64,000 nucleotides of DNA from the NCBI RefSeq assembly GCF_002287135.1, contig NZ_NESU01000006.1, positions 38,566 to 102,565 of the forward strand, given 5' to 3'. Below the pieces are notes generated by a model. It was not told the DNA's origin. It searched no databases and was given only the letters and a program-made list of their open reading frames with translations. Shown in pieces: positions 17,907 through 25,477 of the stretch. Source of the stretch: Helicobacter sp. TUL (lineage in GTDB: Bacteria > Campylobacterota > Campylobacteria > Campylobacterales > Helicobacteraceae). The stretch's first letter is position 1; each line of letters starts with the position of its first letter. The position numbers were made by a program, and so were the translations under genes.

Positions 17907-18454
17907 TGCAAGATTTAAGCCTTTATAATGGTCCTTTGCCAACAACAAAAATTTACACACAATGGGAGAATATCGCTCGAGAGAGAAATTGTGGTGCATT
18001 GTGTGTATTTACAGGCATTGTGCGTCAAGAAGAATCTAAAGAAAAATTCCAAAGAGATTCTAAAGCACAACCTAACACAGAATCTCATGCACATACACAA
18101 TCCCACGGAGGCATAGATTCTCATAATCCTTGCGCACAGATGGTAAGTGCTTTAAGTTTTGAAGTGTATGAGCCATTGTTGTATAAGTGGTTTCAATCTT
18201 GGCAAGCAAAGGCAAAGGAAATGGGCGCGTTGCTGCTTATGGCACATTCTGTAGGCGATGTTTCCCATACACAAAGTTCTTATATGTGTGCGGTTATTTC
18301 AAGGCAGCGTCGTGTAGCCCTTGCGTTGTATGAAGAGTTTATCGAGGATTTTAAGGCAAATGCACCCATTTGGAAATATGACATTATTGGTGGAGAAAAG
18401 GTTTTTGCACTAAGTCGTAGTATGCCTATCAATGGTAGCGGAGTGCTTGGGTAA
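17906..18454 (+). CDS. moaE: Molybdopterin synthase catalytic subunit, with an insert
   Basis: About 182 residues against the usual 140-150. The start GALCVFTGIVRQEE, the middle SALSFEVYEPL and the C-terminal SRQRRVALALYEEFIEDFKANAPIWKYD are normal for MoaE, with the catalytic Lys in the last. Between them, about residues 39-75, sits a polar insert rich in Ser, His, Gln and Asn where other MoaE proteins have a short charged loop. The ATG at 17906 overlaps the moaD stop; the frame is open 12 bases further up. The stop overlaps mobB by one base. Confidence 0.92.
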   Translation: MQDLSLYNGPLPTTKIYTQWENIARERNCGALCVFTGIVRQEESKEKFQRDSKAQPNTESHAHTQSHGGIDSHNPCAQMVSALSFEVYEPLLYKWFQSWQAKAKEMGALLLMAHSVGDVSHTQSSYMCAVISRQRRVALALYEEFIEDFKANAPIWKYDIIGGEKVFALSRSMPINGSGVLG

Positions 18455-18996
18455 TGCCAAAAATCGTAGCTTTTAGCGGTAAAAGCAATAGTGGCAAGAC
18501 TACACTAATTTGTGCTATTGCTGAAATATTGCGCACTGAGGGCAAACGCGTTGCGATTATCAAACACGATCCTAAGGATAAAGCAGAGTTTGATACGCAA
18601 GGCAAAAAAGATGGCAAAGATAGCTATAAGTTTTCTTGCGTGGCACAACATGTCGCAGTGATTTCTCCAAAAAAGAGCGTAATGTTTGGATTTTGTGATG
18701 ATATGACTCCTAGCACTGAATCTATAAGTGCGTATGAATTACGCGAGTTTCATCGTGCATTGGAGTTTTTTAACGAATGCGATTATATTTTTATCGAGGG
18801 GCTTAAGTCCTTGCCTTATAAGCGTATCATTGTGGCGCGTCAAGAGTTAGATAGACAATATATATCTTATGGTGTTGCGATTGCTATGGATTTGGCATTA
18901 CAAGAGCGTGTGGATAAAGATATGTTGGGGGGTTTAGAAATTTTGGATCTTAATAATCCACGTGAAATTATAGATTTTATCAATAAGGAGTATTGA
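18454..18996 (+). CDS. mobB: Molybdopterin-guanine dinucleotide biosynthesis adaptor MobB
   Basis: 180 residues. P-loop at the N-terminus (FSGKSNSGKTTLICAIAEIL), then VAIIKHDPKDKAEFDTQGKK and CDYIFIEGLKSLPYKRIIVAR, the standard MobB line. It is a GTP-binding partner of MobA in making the guanine dinucleotide form of the cofactor, as used by formate dehydrogenase or nitrate and sulfoxide reductases. MobA itself is not in the window. The start overlaps moaE by one base and the stop overlaps mogA. Confidence 0.92.
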   Translation: MPKIVAFSGKSNSGKTTLICAIAEILRTEGKRVAIIKHDPKDKAEFDTQGKKDGKDSYKFSCVAQHVAVISPKKSVMFGFCDDMTPSTESISAYELREFHRALEFFNECDYIFIEGLKSLPYKRIIVARQELDRQYISYGVAIAMDLALQERVDKDMLGGLEILDLNNPREIIDFINKEY

Positions 18997-19526
18997 TGCA
19001 AACAATCAAAATAGGCATTTTGGTATCCTCTGATCGTGCCTCTAGTGGTGTGTATGAGGATATTTCTGGTAAAGCAATTAAAGAAGTGCTAAGTAGCTTT
19101 ATCGCAAATGAATGTGTTTTTGTGTATGAAGTGGTGAGTGATGATTTTGCGCCATTGCAATCTGTGCTAAAAAAAATGTGTGATGAGGAAAAATGTGATT
19201 TGGTCGTTACCACAGGTGGCACGGGACCTGCACCACGCGATATTATCCCTGAAGTTACGCAGAGTGTGTGTGAAAAAATGCTACCGGGTTTTGGGGAGCA
19301 AATGCGTGCGGTGAGCTTGCAGTATGTGCCCACCGCGATTCTCTCTCGCCAAAGTGCTGGTGTGCGAGGTAAAAGTCTCATATTAAATCTCCCTGGTAAA
19401 CCAAAGAGTATCAAAGAATGCCTAGAGGCAGTATTTCCGGCGATTCCATATTGTATAGATTTAATAGGCGGGGCGTATATCGAGCCAAATACGCAAGTTA
19501 TCACGGCATTTCGCCCAAAATCTTAA
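18996..19526 (+). CDS. mogA: Molybdopterin adenylyltransferase
   Basis: 176 residues of the MogA/MoaB family. Motifs: VSSDRASSGVYEDISGKAI, TTGGTGPAPRDIIPEVTQ (substrate loop) and LPGKPKSIKECLEAVFPAIP. It adenylates molybdopterin before MoeA inserts the metal. ATG at 18996 overlaps the mobB TGA, with AAGGAG upstream. This closes the cofactor run; moaA, moaC and mobA must lie elsewhere. Confidence 0.92.
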   Translation: MQTIKIGILVSSDRASSGVYEDISGKAIKEVLSSFIANECVFVYEVVSDDFAPLQSVLKKMCDEEKCDLVVTTGGTGPAPRDIIPEVTQSVCEKMLPGFGEQMRAVSLQYVPTAILSRQSAGVRGKSLILNLPGKPKSIKECLEAVFPAIPYCIDLIGGAYIEPNTQVITAFRPKS

Positions 19527-19544
19527 AATGGAGTGAGATTCATA

Positions 19545-20670
19545 ATGCTTAGATTTTATATACAAAGACTAATTTATAAGGTGCTTTGTTGGTTTATTCC
19601 AAAAAAAGCGTGGCGTATAGGGCTTGGTAACAAATTTGGTTTTGGCGATCGTTTGGTTTCTTATAAGGAAGTTGATATATATGTCCCCAAAGCAGTGTTA
19701 GATTTTATGCATACACATGCACCTACGGATATAAATCCTTTTAAACATTCATATAAAACACAATTACAACCTACACCATTACAAGAAATTCTTGCTAACA
19801 AAACTTCTTTTGCCTCCCCCCCCCCCTAATAGTTTAGAGGATTTACAAGCCAAAGCCAAACTTGCGCATACAAAAGTAAGACATAAGGGATATTTTGAAC
19901 TCGATCCAGATTCATCTAATCCCAAATCTCCGCGCAATCCTTGGGCGTATATACGCGTAAAAAATGAAGCCCACACGCTTAGGGCAAGTTTGTATTCTAT
20001 TTTGCCAGCAATACAAAGAGGTGTGATAGGGTATAATGATTGTGATGATGGGAGTGAGGAGATTATCCTAGAATTTTGCACAGCGTTTCCAAGCTTTATC
20101 CCTGTGAAATATCCATATAGCGTGGATATTTATGAGCCACAAAAAGAGGAGAATAAGCTGTATGCATATTATAATTATGTTTTGAGTGTGATTCCAGAGA
20201 ATGAGTGGTTTACTAAAATCGATATAGATCATATCTATCATTCTCAAAAGCTTTATAAGAGCTTGTATCTGTTAAGAAAGCCTTGGGAAGTATTAATATG
20301 GAATGTGTTGGATTTTGATATAAGTGATAATAAAGTGTATGTTAGAGATATGAAATGTCGTAGAGAATATGATCATTGGGTATGTTTTAGATCTAGAATT
20401 CATTTTCGTGAAGCAATAGCGGCATGGAATGGCGTAGATTCAAGAAAGGGATCTTTTGAGGTGTGTTTATTACCAACGATAAAGAGGTGTATTCTTCCAG
20501 AGCTTACAAATTGGCATTTTCCATTTATAAAGGATTCTCGTAAGATAGCTGTTAAGAATCATAAATGGCTTTTACCAAAAGAGTGGCATAGCCCAGAAAT
20601 AGGGACTATGATAGATCCAATTATGCTAGATTCTACACTTATTGAAGAGCTTTGTAAGGATTTTGAATAA
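19545..20670 (+). pseudogene. cgtA: CgtA-like beta-1,4-N-acetylgalactosaminyltransferase, phase OFF
   Basis: Two overlapping frames make one glycosyltransferase gene when joined at a poly-C tract. Frame one starts at ATG 19545 (or GTG 19533) with MLRFYIQRLIYKVLCW and stops at TAA 19827-19829, right after the tract. The rest of the protein is in the next frame to TGA/TAA at 20670: [39 protein letters not shown] and the metal motif DIDH in [17 protein letters not shown]. This closely resembles Campylobacter jejuni CgtA, which adds GalNAc to sialyl-lactose to mimic gangliosides. Losing one C (C10) or gaining two (C13) restores about 374 residues. It follows the molybdenum genes and is not in a lipooligosaccharide cluster. 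Best read as a phase-variable gene caught OFF, not as decay. Confidence 0.85.
19816..19826 (+). repeat. C11 homopolymer tract inside cgtA
   Basis: Eleven C bases in a row, preceded by CCT and followed at once by TAATAG. In the current length the upstream frame runs into the TAA. Tracts of this length slip during replication in Helicobacter and Campylobacter and switch surface-glycan genes. C10 and C13 would be in frame; C11 and C12 are not. Confidence 0.95.
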
Positions 20671-20680
20671 CTTGAGAGTG

Positions 20681-20707
20681 AGGGCAATGGGGAAATGCCA
20701 TTGCCCT
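20681..20707. terminator. Hairpin between convergent cgtA and pgk
   Basis: A perfect 10-base inverted repeat, AGGGCAATGG and CCATTGCCCT, with a 7-base loop, lying in the 57 bases between two convergent genes. It is the only structured element there and can work for both strands. Neither side has a clear run of U, so its strength as an intrinsic terminator is uncertain; Rho may take part. Confidence 0.6.
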
Positions 20708-20727
20708 TATGTATGATAAGATGTGCT

Positions 20728-21948
20728 TTAAGAATCTTTTTTGTCTAAAACTTCAAATGCTGGTAGCACCTCGCCTTCTAGTAATTCCAAACTCGCACCA
20801 CCACCTGTAGAAATAAAACTCATATTATCACGCTCACCGGCTTTATCGATCGCATCGGCAGTATCACCACCACCAATGAGGCTAAAAGCATAGGTATCGC
20901 TCACGGCGTGGGCAAGGCTAAAAGTCCCGCGTGAAAATGCTCCAATCTCATAGATTCCTAAGGGTCCATTCCAAATGATTGTTTGAGAATCTCGTACCAC
21001 CTCACCAAAAAGTCTCGTTGTAGCTGGTCCGATATCCACTGCCATATAGCCCTCTGGTATGTCTTGAGCAGGTGTAACTTTAATATGCTCGTGTTTTTTA
21101 ATGTCATCAGTGCTTACAACATCTACAGGAAGATAGATTTTAACTTTCTTTTCTTTTGCAGTATCAAGAATCTTGCGCGCTTCGGCTACGAGGTCATCTT
21201 CCACGAGAGATTTTTGCATATCAAAGCCACGCGCTTTAAGAAATGTATTGCTCATCGCACCACCGATAATAATTTTGTCTATAGAATCTAAGATATTATA
21301 GAGTAGGCTAAGTTTGGAGCTAACCTTACTTCCTCCTACGATAAGCAACACCGGCTTAAGTGGATTAGCCAAGGCTTTAGCAAATGAATCTATTTCTTTT
21401 TTGAGCAAAAGTCCTGCAACTTTTTCTTTGACATATTTTGTAATTCCATAGGTGCTAGCGTGCGCTCTGTGGCTTGTGCCAAAAGCGTCATTGACATACA
21501 CATCACATAATGTGCCAAGCTTTTGTGAAAGTTCATCGCTATTTTTTTCTTCCCCTTCATAGTAGCGAATGTTTTCTAGCAAGATTACTGCATTTTCTGT
21601 GCTAATGCTTTCTTGCAAAACTTTTACAGATTCTATACTATCAGCAAATGCCACATCTTTACCCAAAAGGCGCTCAACACGCTTAAGAATGTGTTTTAAT
21701 GAAAATTCTGGAGTATGCCCTTTTGGTCGCCCCAAATGGCTAACAAGCGTGATGTTTTTTGCACCATTATCAATGCAATAATTTATCGTAGGCAATGCCT
21801 CGCGGATACGCGTATCATCAGAAATATTAAAATCATCATCCATTGGGACATTGAAATCCACACGAATAAGCACACGCTTACCCTCCACATCTATGTCACG
21901 TATGCTTTTTACGCCTTGCATAAGTTGGATACCTGCTACTTGTTTCAT
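20728..21948 (-). CDS. pgk: Phosphoglycerate kinase
   Basis: About 406 residues. Pgk transfers phosphate between 1,3-bisphosphoglycerate and ADP. Signatures: RVLIRVDFNVPMDDDFNISD, TLVSHLGRPKG, the hinge region IVGGSKVSSKLSLL and the C-terminal nucleotide site FISTGGGASLELLEGE. ATG at 21948 has AAAGGA six bases upstream; the ATG at 21954 falls directly on that site and is less likely. First gene of a long minus-strand block. Confidence 0.95.
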   Translation of the reverse strand: MKQVAGIQLMQGVKSIRDIDVEGKRVLIRVDFNVPMDDDFNISDDTRIREALPTINYCIDNGAKNITLVSHLGRPKGHTPEFSLKHILKRVERLLGKDVAFADSIESVKVLQESISTENAVILLENIRYYEGEEKNSDELSQKLGTLCDVYVNDAFGTSHRAHASTYGITKYVKEKVAGLLLKKEIDSFAKALANPLKPVLLIVGGSKVSSKLSLLYNILDSIDKIIIGGAMSNTFLKARGFDMQKSLVEDDLVAEARKILDTAKEKKVKIYLPVDVVSTDDIKKHEHIKVTPAQDIPEGYMAVDIGPATTRLFGEVVRDSQTIIWNGPLGIYEIGAFSRGTFSLAHAVSDTYAFSLIGGGDTADAIDKAGERDNMSFISTGGGASLELLEGEVLPAFEVLDKKDS

Positions 21949-22006
21949 AATCATTCCTTTAGTATATTTTGTGTGAAGTATTGTATCTTATCTTTGCTAG
22001 AAGAAG

Positions 22007-22330
22007 CTAAAAACTCCCAAGTTTCTCACCACCAAGTATATGAAAATGCAAATGAGGCACTTCTTGTCCACCATCTCTACCTATGTTACTTATGATTCTA
22101 TAACCGCTTTTATCAATTCCTAAGACTTTGACTACTTCTTGGATAAATGCACTAAGTTCTCCCAAAAGCTTAGGATCTGCTTCTTGAAAATCCTTGATAC
22201 ATTGTTTTGGAATCGCAAGAACATGAATTTTTGCTTTTGGTGCGATATCATAAAATGCCAAAAACTGCTCATTTTCAAGCACTTTTTTGCATGGAATCTC
22301 TCCAGCGACAATTCTTTCAAATATTGTCAT
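22007..22330 (-). CDS. HIT family (HINT-like) nucleotide hydrolase
   Basis: 107 residues. The histidine triad is HLHFHILGG near the C-terminus and the N-terminus IFERIVAGEIPCKKVLENE is typical of the HINT branch, which hydrolyses nucleoside phosphoramidates. The physiological substrate in bacteria is not settled. The protein ends soon after the triad, as in short bacterial members. ATG with AAGGAGC upstream. Confidence 0.9.
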   Translation of the reverse strand: MTIFERIVAGEIPCKKVLENEQFLAFYDIAPKAKIHVLAIPKQCIKDFQEADPKLLGELSAFIQEVVKVLGIDKSGYRIISNIGRDGGQEVPHLHFHILGGEKLGSF

Positions 22331-22358
22331 TTTTTGCTCCTTGTGTGAGAATAAAAAA

Positions 22359-23552
22359 TTATAACATATCCTTTTTTAAGTTGGTAGGTTTATGCCATAG
22401 TGTGTGAATGACTTTTATAGCTACACTAAAGAGTATGCCTTCAAAAATCGCCCCAAAAATGCACGAGGTATAGAGGGATTGCGAGATAATCCCAAATTTT
22501 AATCCCATACTTGACGTAATGACCAAAAATGTAAGAGGCATACAATCACTAAGTGCGAAGAGTAGGGTATTTTTGATACTTTTAAAGAAGCGTAAAAACA
22601 CAAGCAAGGAAGCGCTAATGCGAATAAGTAGCATACCACATATAAGATAGAGCGCGTGCAAGAGAATCCAAGGAGATTCTAAGACGCTAGGAATATGTAT
22701 TGTTGTGCCTACATAGACGAAAAAAAATGGCACAAAAAAGCCAAATCCCATATCATTTAGTTTTTGGGGGAGTGTGTGTTTGTATTTAAAATATGTAGAG
22801 AGAATAACACCTGCGATAAATGCCCCCAAAACCTTTTCTAAATGCAATCCTGTAGTGAGCAAGATAAAGATAAAAAGTAGCATAAACACAAAGCGCAAAT
22901 CTTGGGAGTTACTATCATTGTACGGGAGCAAGAGAAGCTTTAGATTAGGAAACCACCAAAATAAAATATTAGCAAGTTTAAAAATACCTACAATACATAC
23001 TAAAAAAATCGCCAAAATTAAGAGATTTTCACCCAAGCGCCAATTAAAGCCATAACGATACACGCCCTCTAGGGTTACAAGCACAGAGATACTAATTACT
23101 TCGCCAAGGACACCAATTTTTAGCGCGAGGTTGAGCCAAGGTTTGTTTTTACCATAATCTCGGATAAGCGCCATAATCATTCCCAAGCTCATCACAGGCA
23201 AGATCGCGATAAAAATCAGTGGTAATTGCAAGGTGATAACTGCGATTGTAGAGAGAGAATATAAACTTATAAAATAAAAAAGTGCTTGATAGAGAAATTT
23301 AGAACCCATAGAAAGAAAAGATTTTAAATCCACTTCTAACCCACATAAAAACATCAAAAATAAAAGCCCTATGTCTGCTACAAGCGTAATGTAACTATTA
23401 TGTGAATCTATAAATCCTAAATATTGCCCTATAATCCCCAAAAGAATTTCTGTTACAACTATAGGGATTTTTGTAGCAGTGCTTAGCGGTACGGCTATAG
23501 TGATAAGAATAGCAATGGCGACAAATGGCAAAAGTGGCGTGATAACTTCCAT
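22359..23552 (-). CDS. Monovalent cation:proton antiporter (CPA2 family)
   Basis: About 397 residues, nearly all membrane: roughly 11-12 helices. The line ADIGLLFLMFLCGLEVDLKSF is the usual early CPA2 motif, and LEKVLGAFIAGVILS the later one with acidic residues. There is no TrkA-type regulatory domain after the membrane part, unlike KefB/KefC. Ion (Na+ or K+) cannot be told. ATG at 23552 follows AGGAATTAAT and directly abuts the purN stop; the longer frame to 23576 would overlap purN. Confidence 0.85.
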   Translation of the reverse strand: MEVITPLLPFVAIAILITIAVPLSTATKIPIVVTEILLGIIGQYLGFIDSHNSYITLVADIGLLFLMFLCGLEVDLKSFLSMGSKFLYQALFYFISLYSLSTIAVITLQLPLIFIAILPVMSLGMIMALIRDYGKNKPWLNLALKIGVLGEVISISVLVTLEGVYRYGFNWRLGENLLILAIFLVCIVGIFKLANILFWWFPNLKLLLLPYNDSNSQDLRFVFMLLFIFILLTTGLHLEKVLGAFIAGVILSTYFKYKHTLPQKLNDMGFGFFVPFFFVYVGTTIHIPSVLESPWILLHALYLICGMLLIRISASLLVFLRFFKSIKNTLLFALSDCMPLTFLVITSSMGLKFGIISQSLYTSCIFGAIFEGILFSVAIKVIHTLWHKPTNLKKDML

Positions 23553-23553
23553 A

Positions 23554-24153
23554 TTAATTCCTAGTGCGTAATCCAAGTGCCTCTAAGAGTGCCTGTGGGA
23601 AAAGCTTGTATTCTAGTGTGTGGATTCTAGATTCAAAATCTTGCAGGGATTCATCAGTAATTTTTGGGAGTTTTTCTTGCATGATGATTGTCCCAGAATC
23701 TAGCTCTTCACTCACCCAATGCACACTTACGCCCCCAAAATCTTGATTGGATTCAAAGCTATCTTTGATAGCATGCGCACCTTTGTGATAGGGCAAAAAA
23801 GAAGGGTGAATATTAATAGCGCGTATGTGTTGCGTAAATATAGGCGTGAGGATTCGCATAAATCCACTAAGCACACACAAAGTAGGATCATAACGCTTAA
23901 TCTCACGCACAAGCAATGTGTCATATTCATGGCGTTCTAAGCCTTTGTGAGAGAGCACAACACAAGGAATATGAAACTCTTGGAGTGCTTGTATGCCTTT
24001 GGCTTGGGGATTATTACACAGCGTGCCAACAACCTCAATGCGACACGCACAGCCTGTGTTATCGACAAATTCATGCAAATGAAGGGTGCGTATGAGGTTT
24101 ATCATATTGCTCCCTGTGCCGCTAAAGAGGATAAAAAGCTTATGTGTTTTCAT
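23554..24153 (-). CDS. purN: Phosphoribosylglycinamide formyltransferase
   Basis: 199 residues. PurN carries out the third step of purine synthesis with 10-formyl-THF. Motifs: LFSGTGSNMINLIRTL (phosphate loop), INIHPSFLPYHKGAHAIKD (catalytic His with Asn before it) and GVSVHWVSEELDSGTIIMQE (catalytic Asp). The ATG overlaps the stop of the upstream small gene (ATGA), and the antiporter follows at once. Confidence 0.93.
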   Translation of the reverse strand: MKTHKLFILFSGTGSNMINLIRTLHLHEFVDNTGCACRIEVVGTLCNNPQAKGIQALQEFHIPCVVLSHKGLERHEYDTLLVREIKRYDPTLCVLSGFMRILTPIFTQHIRAINIHPSFLPYHKGAHAIKDSFESNQDFGGVSVHWVSEELDSGTIIMQEKLPKITDESLQDFESRIHTLEYKLFPQALLEALGLRTRN

Positions 24154-24380
24154 GCAAATAAATCTTTGTGTTTTTGGCGTAGAGATTCTATGGTTTCAAT
24201 CATTTCATCGATACCATATGGGCTTTCTTCATCATATTCTGCCGAATCTAACAATTCTTCATATAATTCTAACGCATCTTCTAGTTTTTCTTTTTTGACA
24301 CCTGCATAATACAATGCCACACTTAGCGTATCAATAAGCTGTTCGGCGAGTTCTTGGATTGAGATTTGTGAATCTTTCAT
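24150..24380 (-). CDS. Small acidic conserved-type protein, unknown
   Basis: 76 residues, strongly acidic and almost all helical. No known domain is apparent; a faint likeness to the exonuclease VII small subunit (ALELYEELLDSAEY) is too weak to name it. Its stop overlaps the purN start by four bases, so translation is coupled, and a usable ribosome-binding site (AAGGAATATTTC) precedes the ATG. These two facts make it a real gene. Confidence 0.7.
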   Translation of the reverse strand: MKDSQISIQELAEQLIDTLSVALYYAGVKKEKLEDALELYEELLDSAEYDEESPYGIDEMIETIESLRQKHKDLFA

Positions 24381-24395
24381 GAAATATTCCTTGTG

Positions 24396-25469
24396 TTATA
24401 AAAGTTTTTGGAGAATTTGTTTTTTGATATCTGCATAAAAAAAACTCTCCCTAAAGCCATCAAGCTTCCCTCCCGCAGCGTTTTTATGCCCACCACCATT
24501 AAAATATTCTTTACTCAGTGCGCTCACATCACACTTGCCATTTGCACGCAAACTCACATTGCCCTTGCTATTAATGTCAATGTAGAAATCATATTCAGGA
24601 TTTGATCGCAAAAAAAGATTTGCCAATACACTAATGCCACCCATACTATAGCTTAAAAATCCTAGTTTGTCTTGAAAATGCAAGGAGCATTCTTGTTTTT
24701 TGGTTTCTAAAAGTCTTACTTGAGCACAAGAAGTGATGTGATCCATTGTTTGTGTTTGTGGATTACCGCCTAGGATTTGTTTTTTGAGGCAAAAGAGCGC
24801 ATTATCAAACTCCACGGCACCATTTTCCCTTTCTAAAAAGTCTTTGGTAGATTCAATAAGGCGGAATTTATAGAATCTATGCTCACTATCAAACATAAAG
24901 CGGTTAAGTTCATTGCTTGTGCTAATCATATTCATAGCGACTTTACCAAATTCAAAGTTGTATCCATCTTCTAGCCAAATATCTACAGAGTTTGTCATCT
25001 CCACGAGATTTTGTAACCAAGCTTTGTGGCTTGGGTTTTTGAGTGGATAGAGCTCCAAAAGCCTCTCCCAAGTGATTTTGGTCGCACAACGCGTAGAATC
25101 CAAAAAATACCACGGATATTTATTGGCGCACTCTTGCCCACTAATATGATGATCTAAGAGCATAAGCGTAAGGTCATAGCCTTGAGATTGCAGGTCTTGG
25201 ACGCGTTGATGAAGATTGGTAGCTTCAGTAAGCGTGAGGTTTAAATCTGTGATAAGGATAAGAAAAGTATGAGATTTTTGGGAGTGGAATTTGGCATTAA
25301 GTTTGTGCGCTAAATCAGAAGTAATAGATTCTAAAATCATTTCCAAACGCACCCAAACTTCTTTGCCATAGTTTGCGTTAAAAAACTCTATGTCTTCAAA
25401 AAATTCTCTAGCGATAAATTGACAAGTGTAGCCATCTAAATCTGTGTGTGAGAGATGAAAAACCTTCAT
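24396..25469 (-). CDS. DHH/DHHA1 phosphoesterase, NrnB-like
   Basis: 357 residues. The DHH domain opens with HLSHTDLDGYTCQF (metal-binding Asp10 and Asp12), has the DHH line LMLLDHHISG, and ends with the DHHA1 signature GGGHKNAAGGKLDG. Such proteins degrade short RNAs (nanoRNA) or cyclic dinucleotides; the substrate here is inferred from the NrnB-like layout. It lies 8 bases after flhA, and H. pylori also has a DHH gene beside flhA. GTG is not needed: ATG has AAGGATTTTT upstream. Confidence 0.85.
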   Translation of the reverse strand: MKVFHLSHTDLDGYTCQFIAREFFEDIEFFNANYGKEVWVRLEMILESITSDLAHKLNAKFHSQKSHTFLILITDLNLTLTEATNLHQRVQDLQSQGYDLTLMLLDHHISGQECANKYPWYFLDSTRCATKITWERLLELYPLKNPSHKAWLQNLVEMTNSVDIWLEDGYNFEFGKVAMNMISTSNELNRFMFDSEHRFYKFRLIESTKDFLERENGAVEFDNALFCLKKQILGGNPQTQTMDHITSCAQVRLLETKKQECSLHFQDKLGFLSYSMGGISVLANLFLRSNPEYDFYIDINSKGNVSLRANGKCDVSALSKEYFNGGGHKNAAGGKLDGFRESFFYADIKKQILQKLL

Positions 25470-25477
25470 AAAAATCC

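Noticed and set aside
19792..20670. The 292-residue frame as a separate glycosyltransferase gene
   Set aside because: It begins with TTG inside the first frame just before the C tract, lacks a good ribosome-binding site and lacks the N-terminal part that the upstream frame supplies; it is one gene in two frames.
24150..24380. Small acidic protein as exonuclease VII small subunit (xseB)
   Set aside because: Only one short helix resembles XseB (ALELYEEL); the defining first half of that family is absent.
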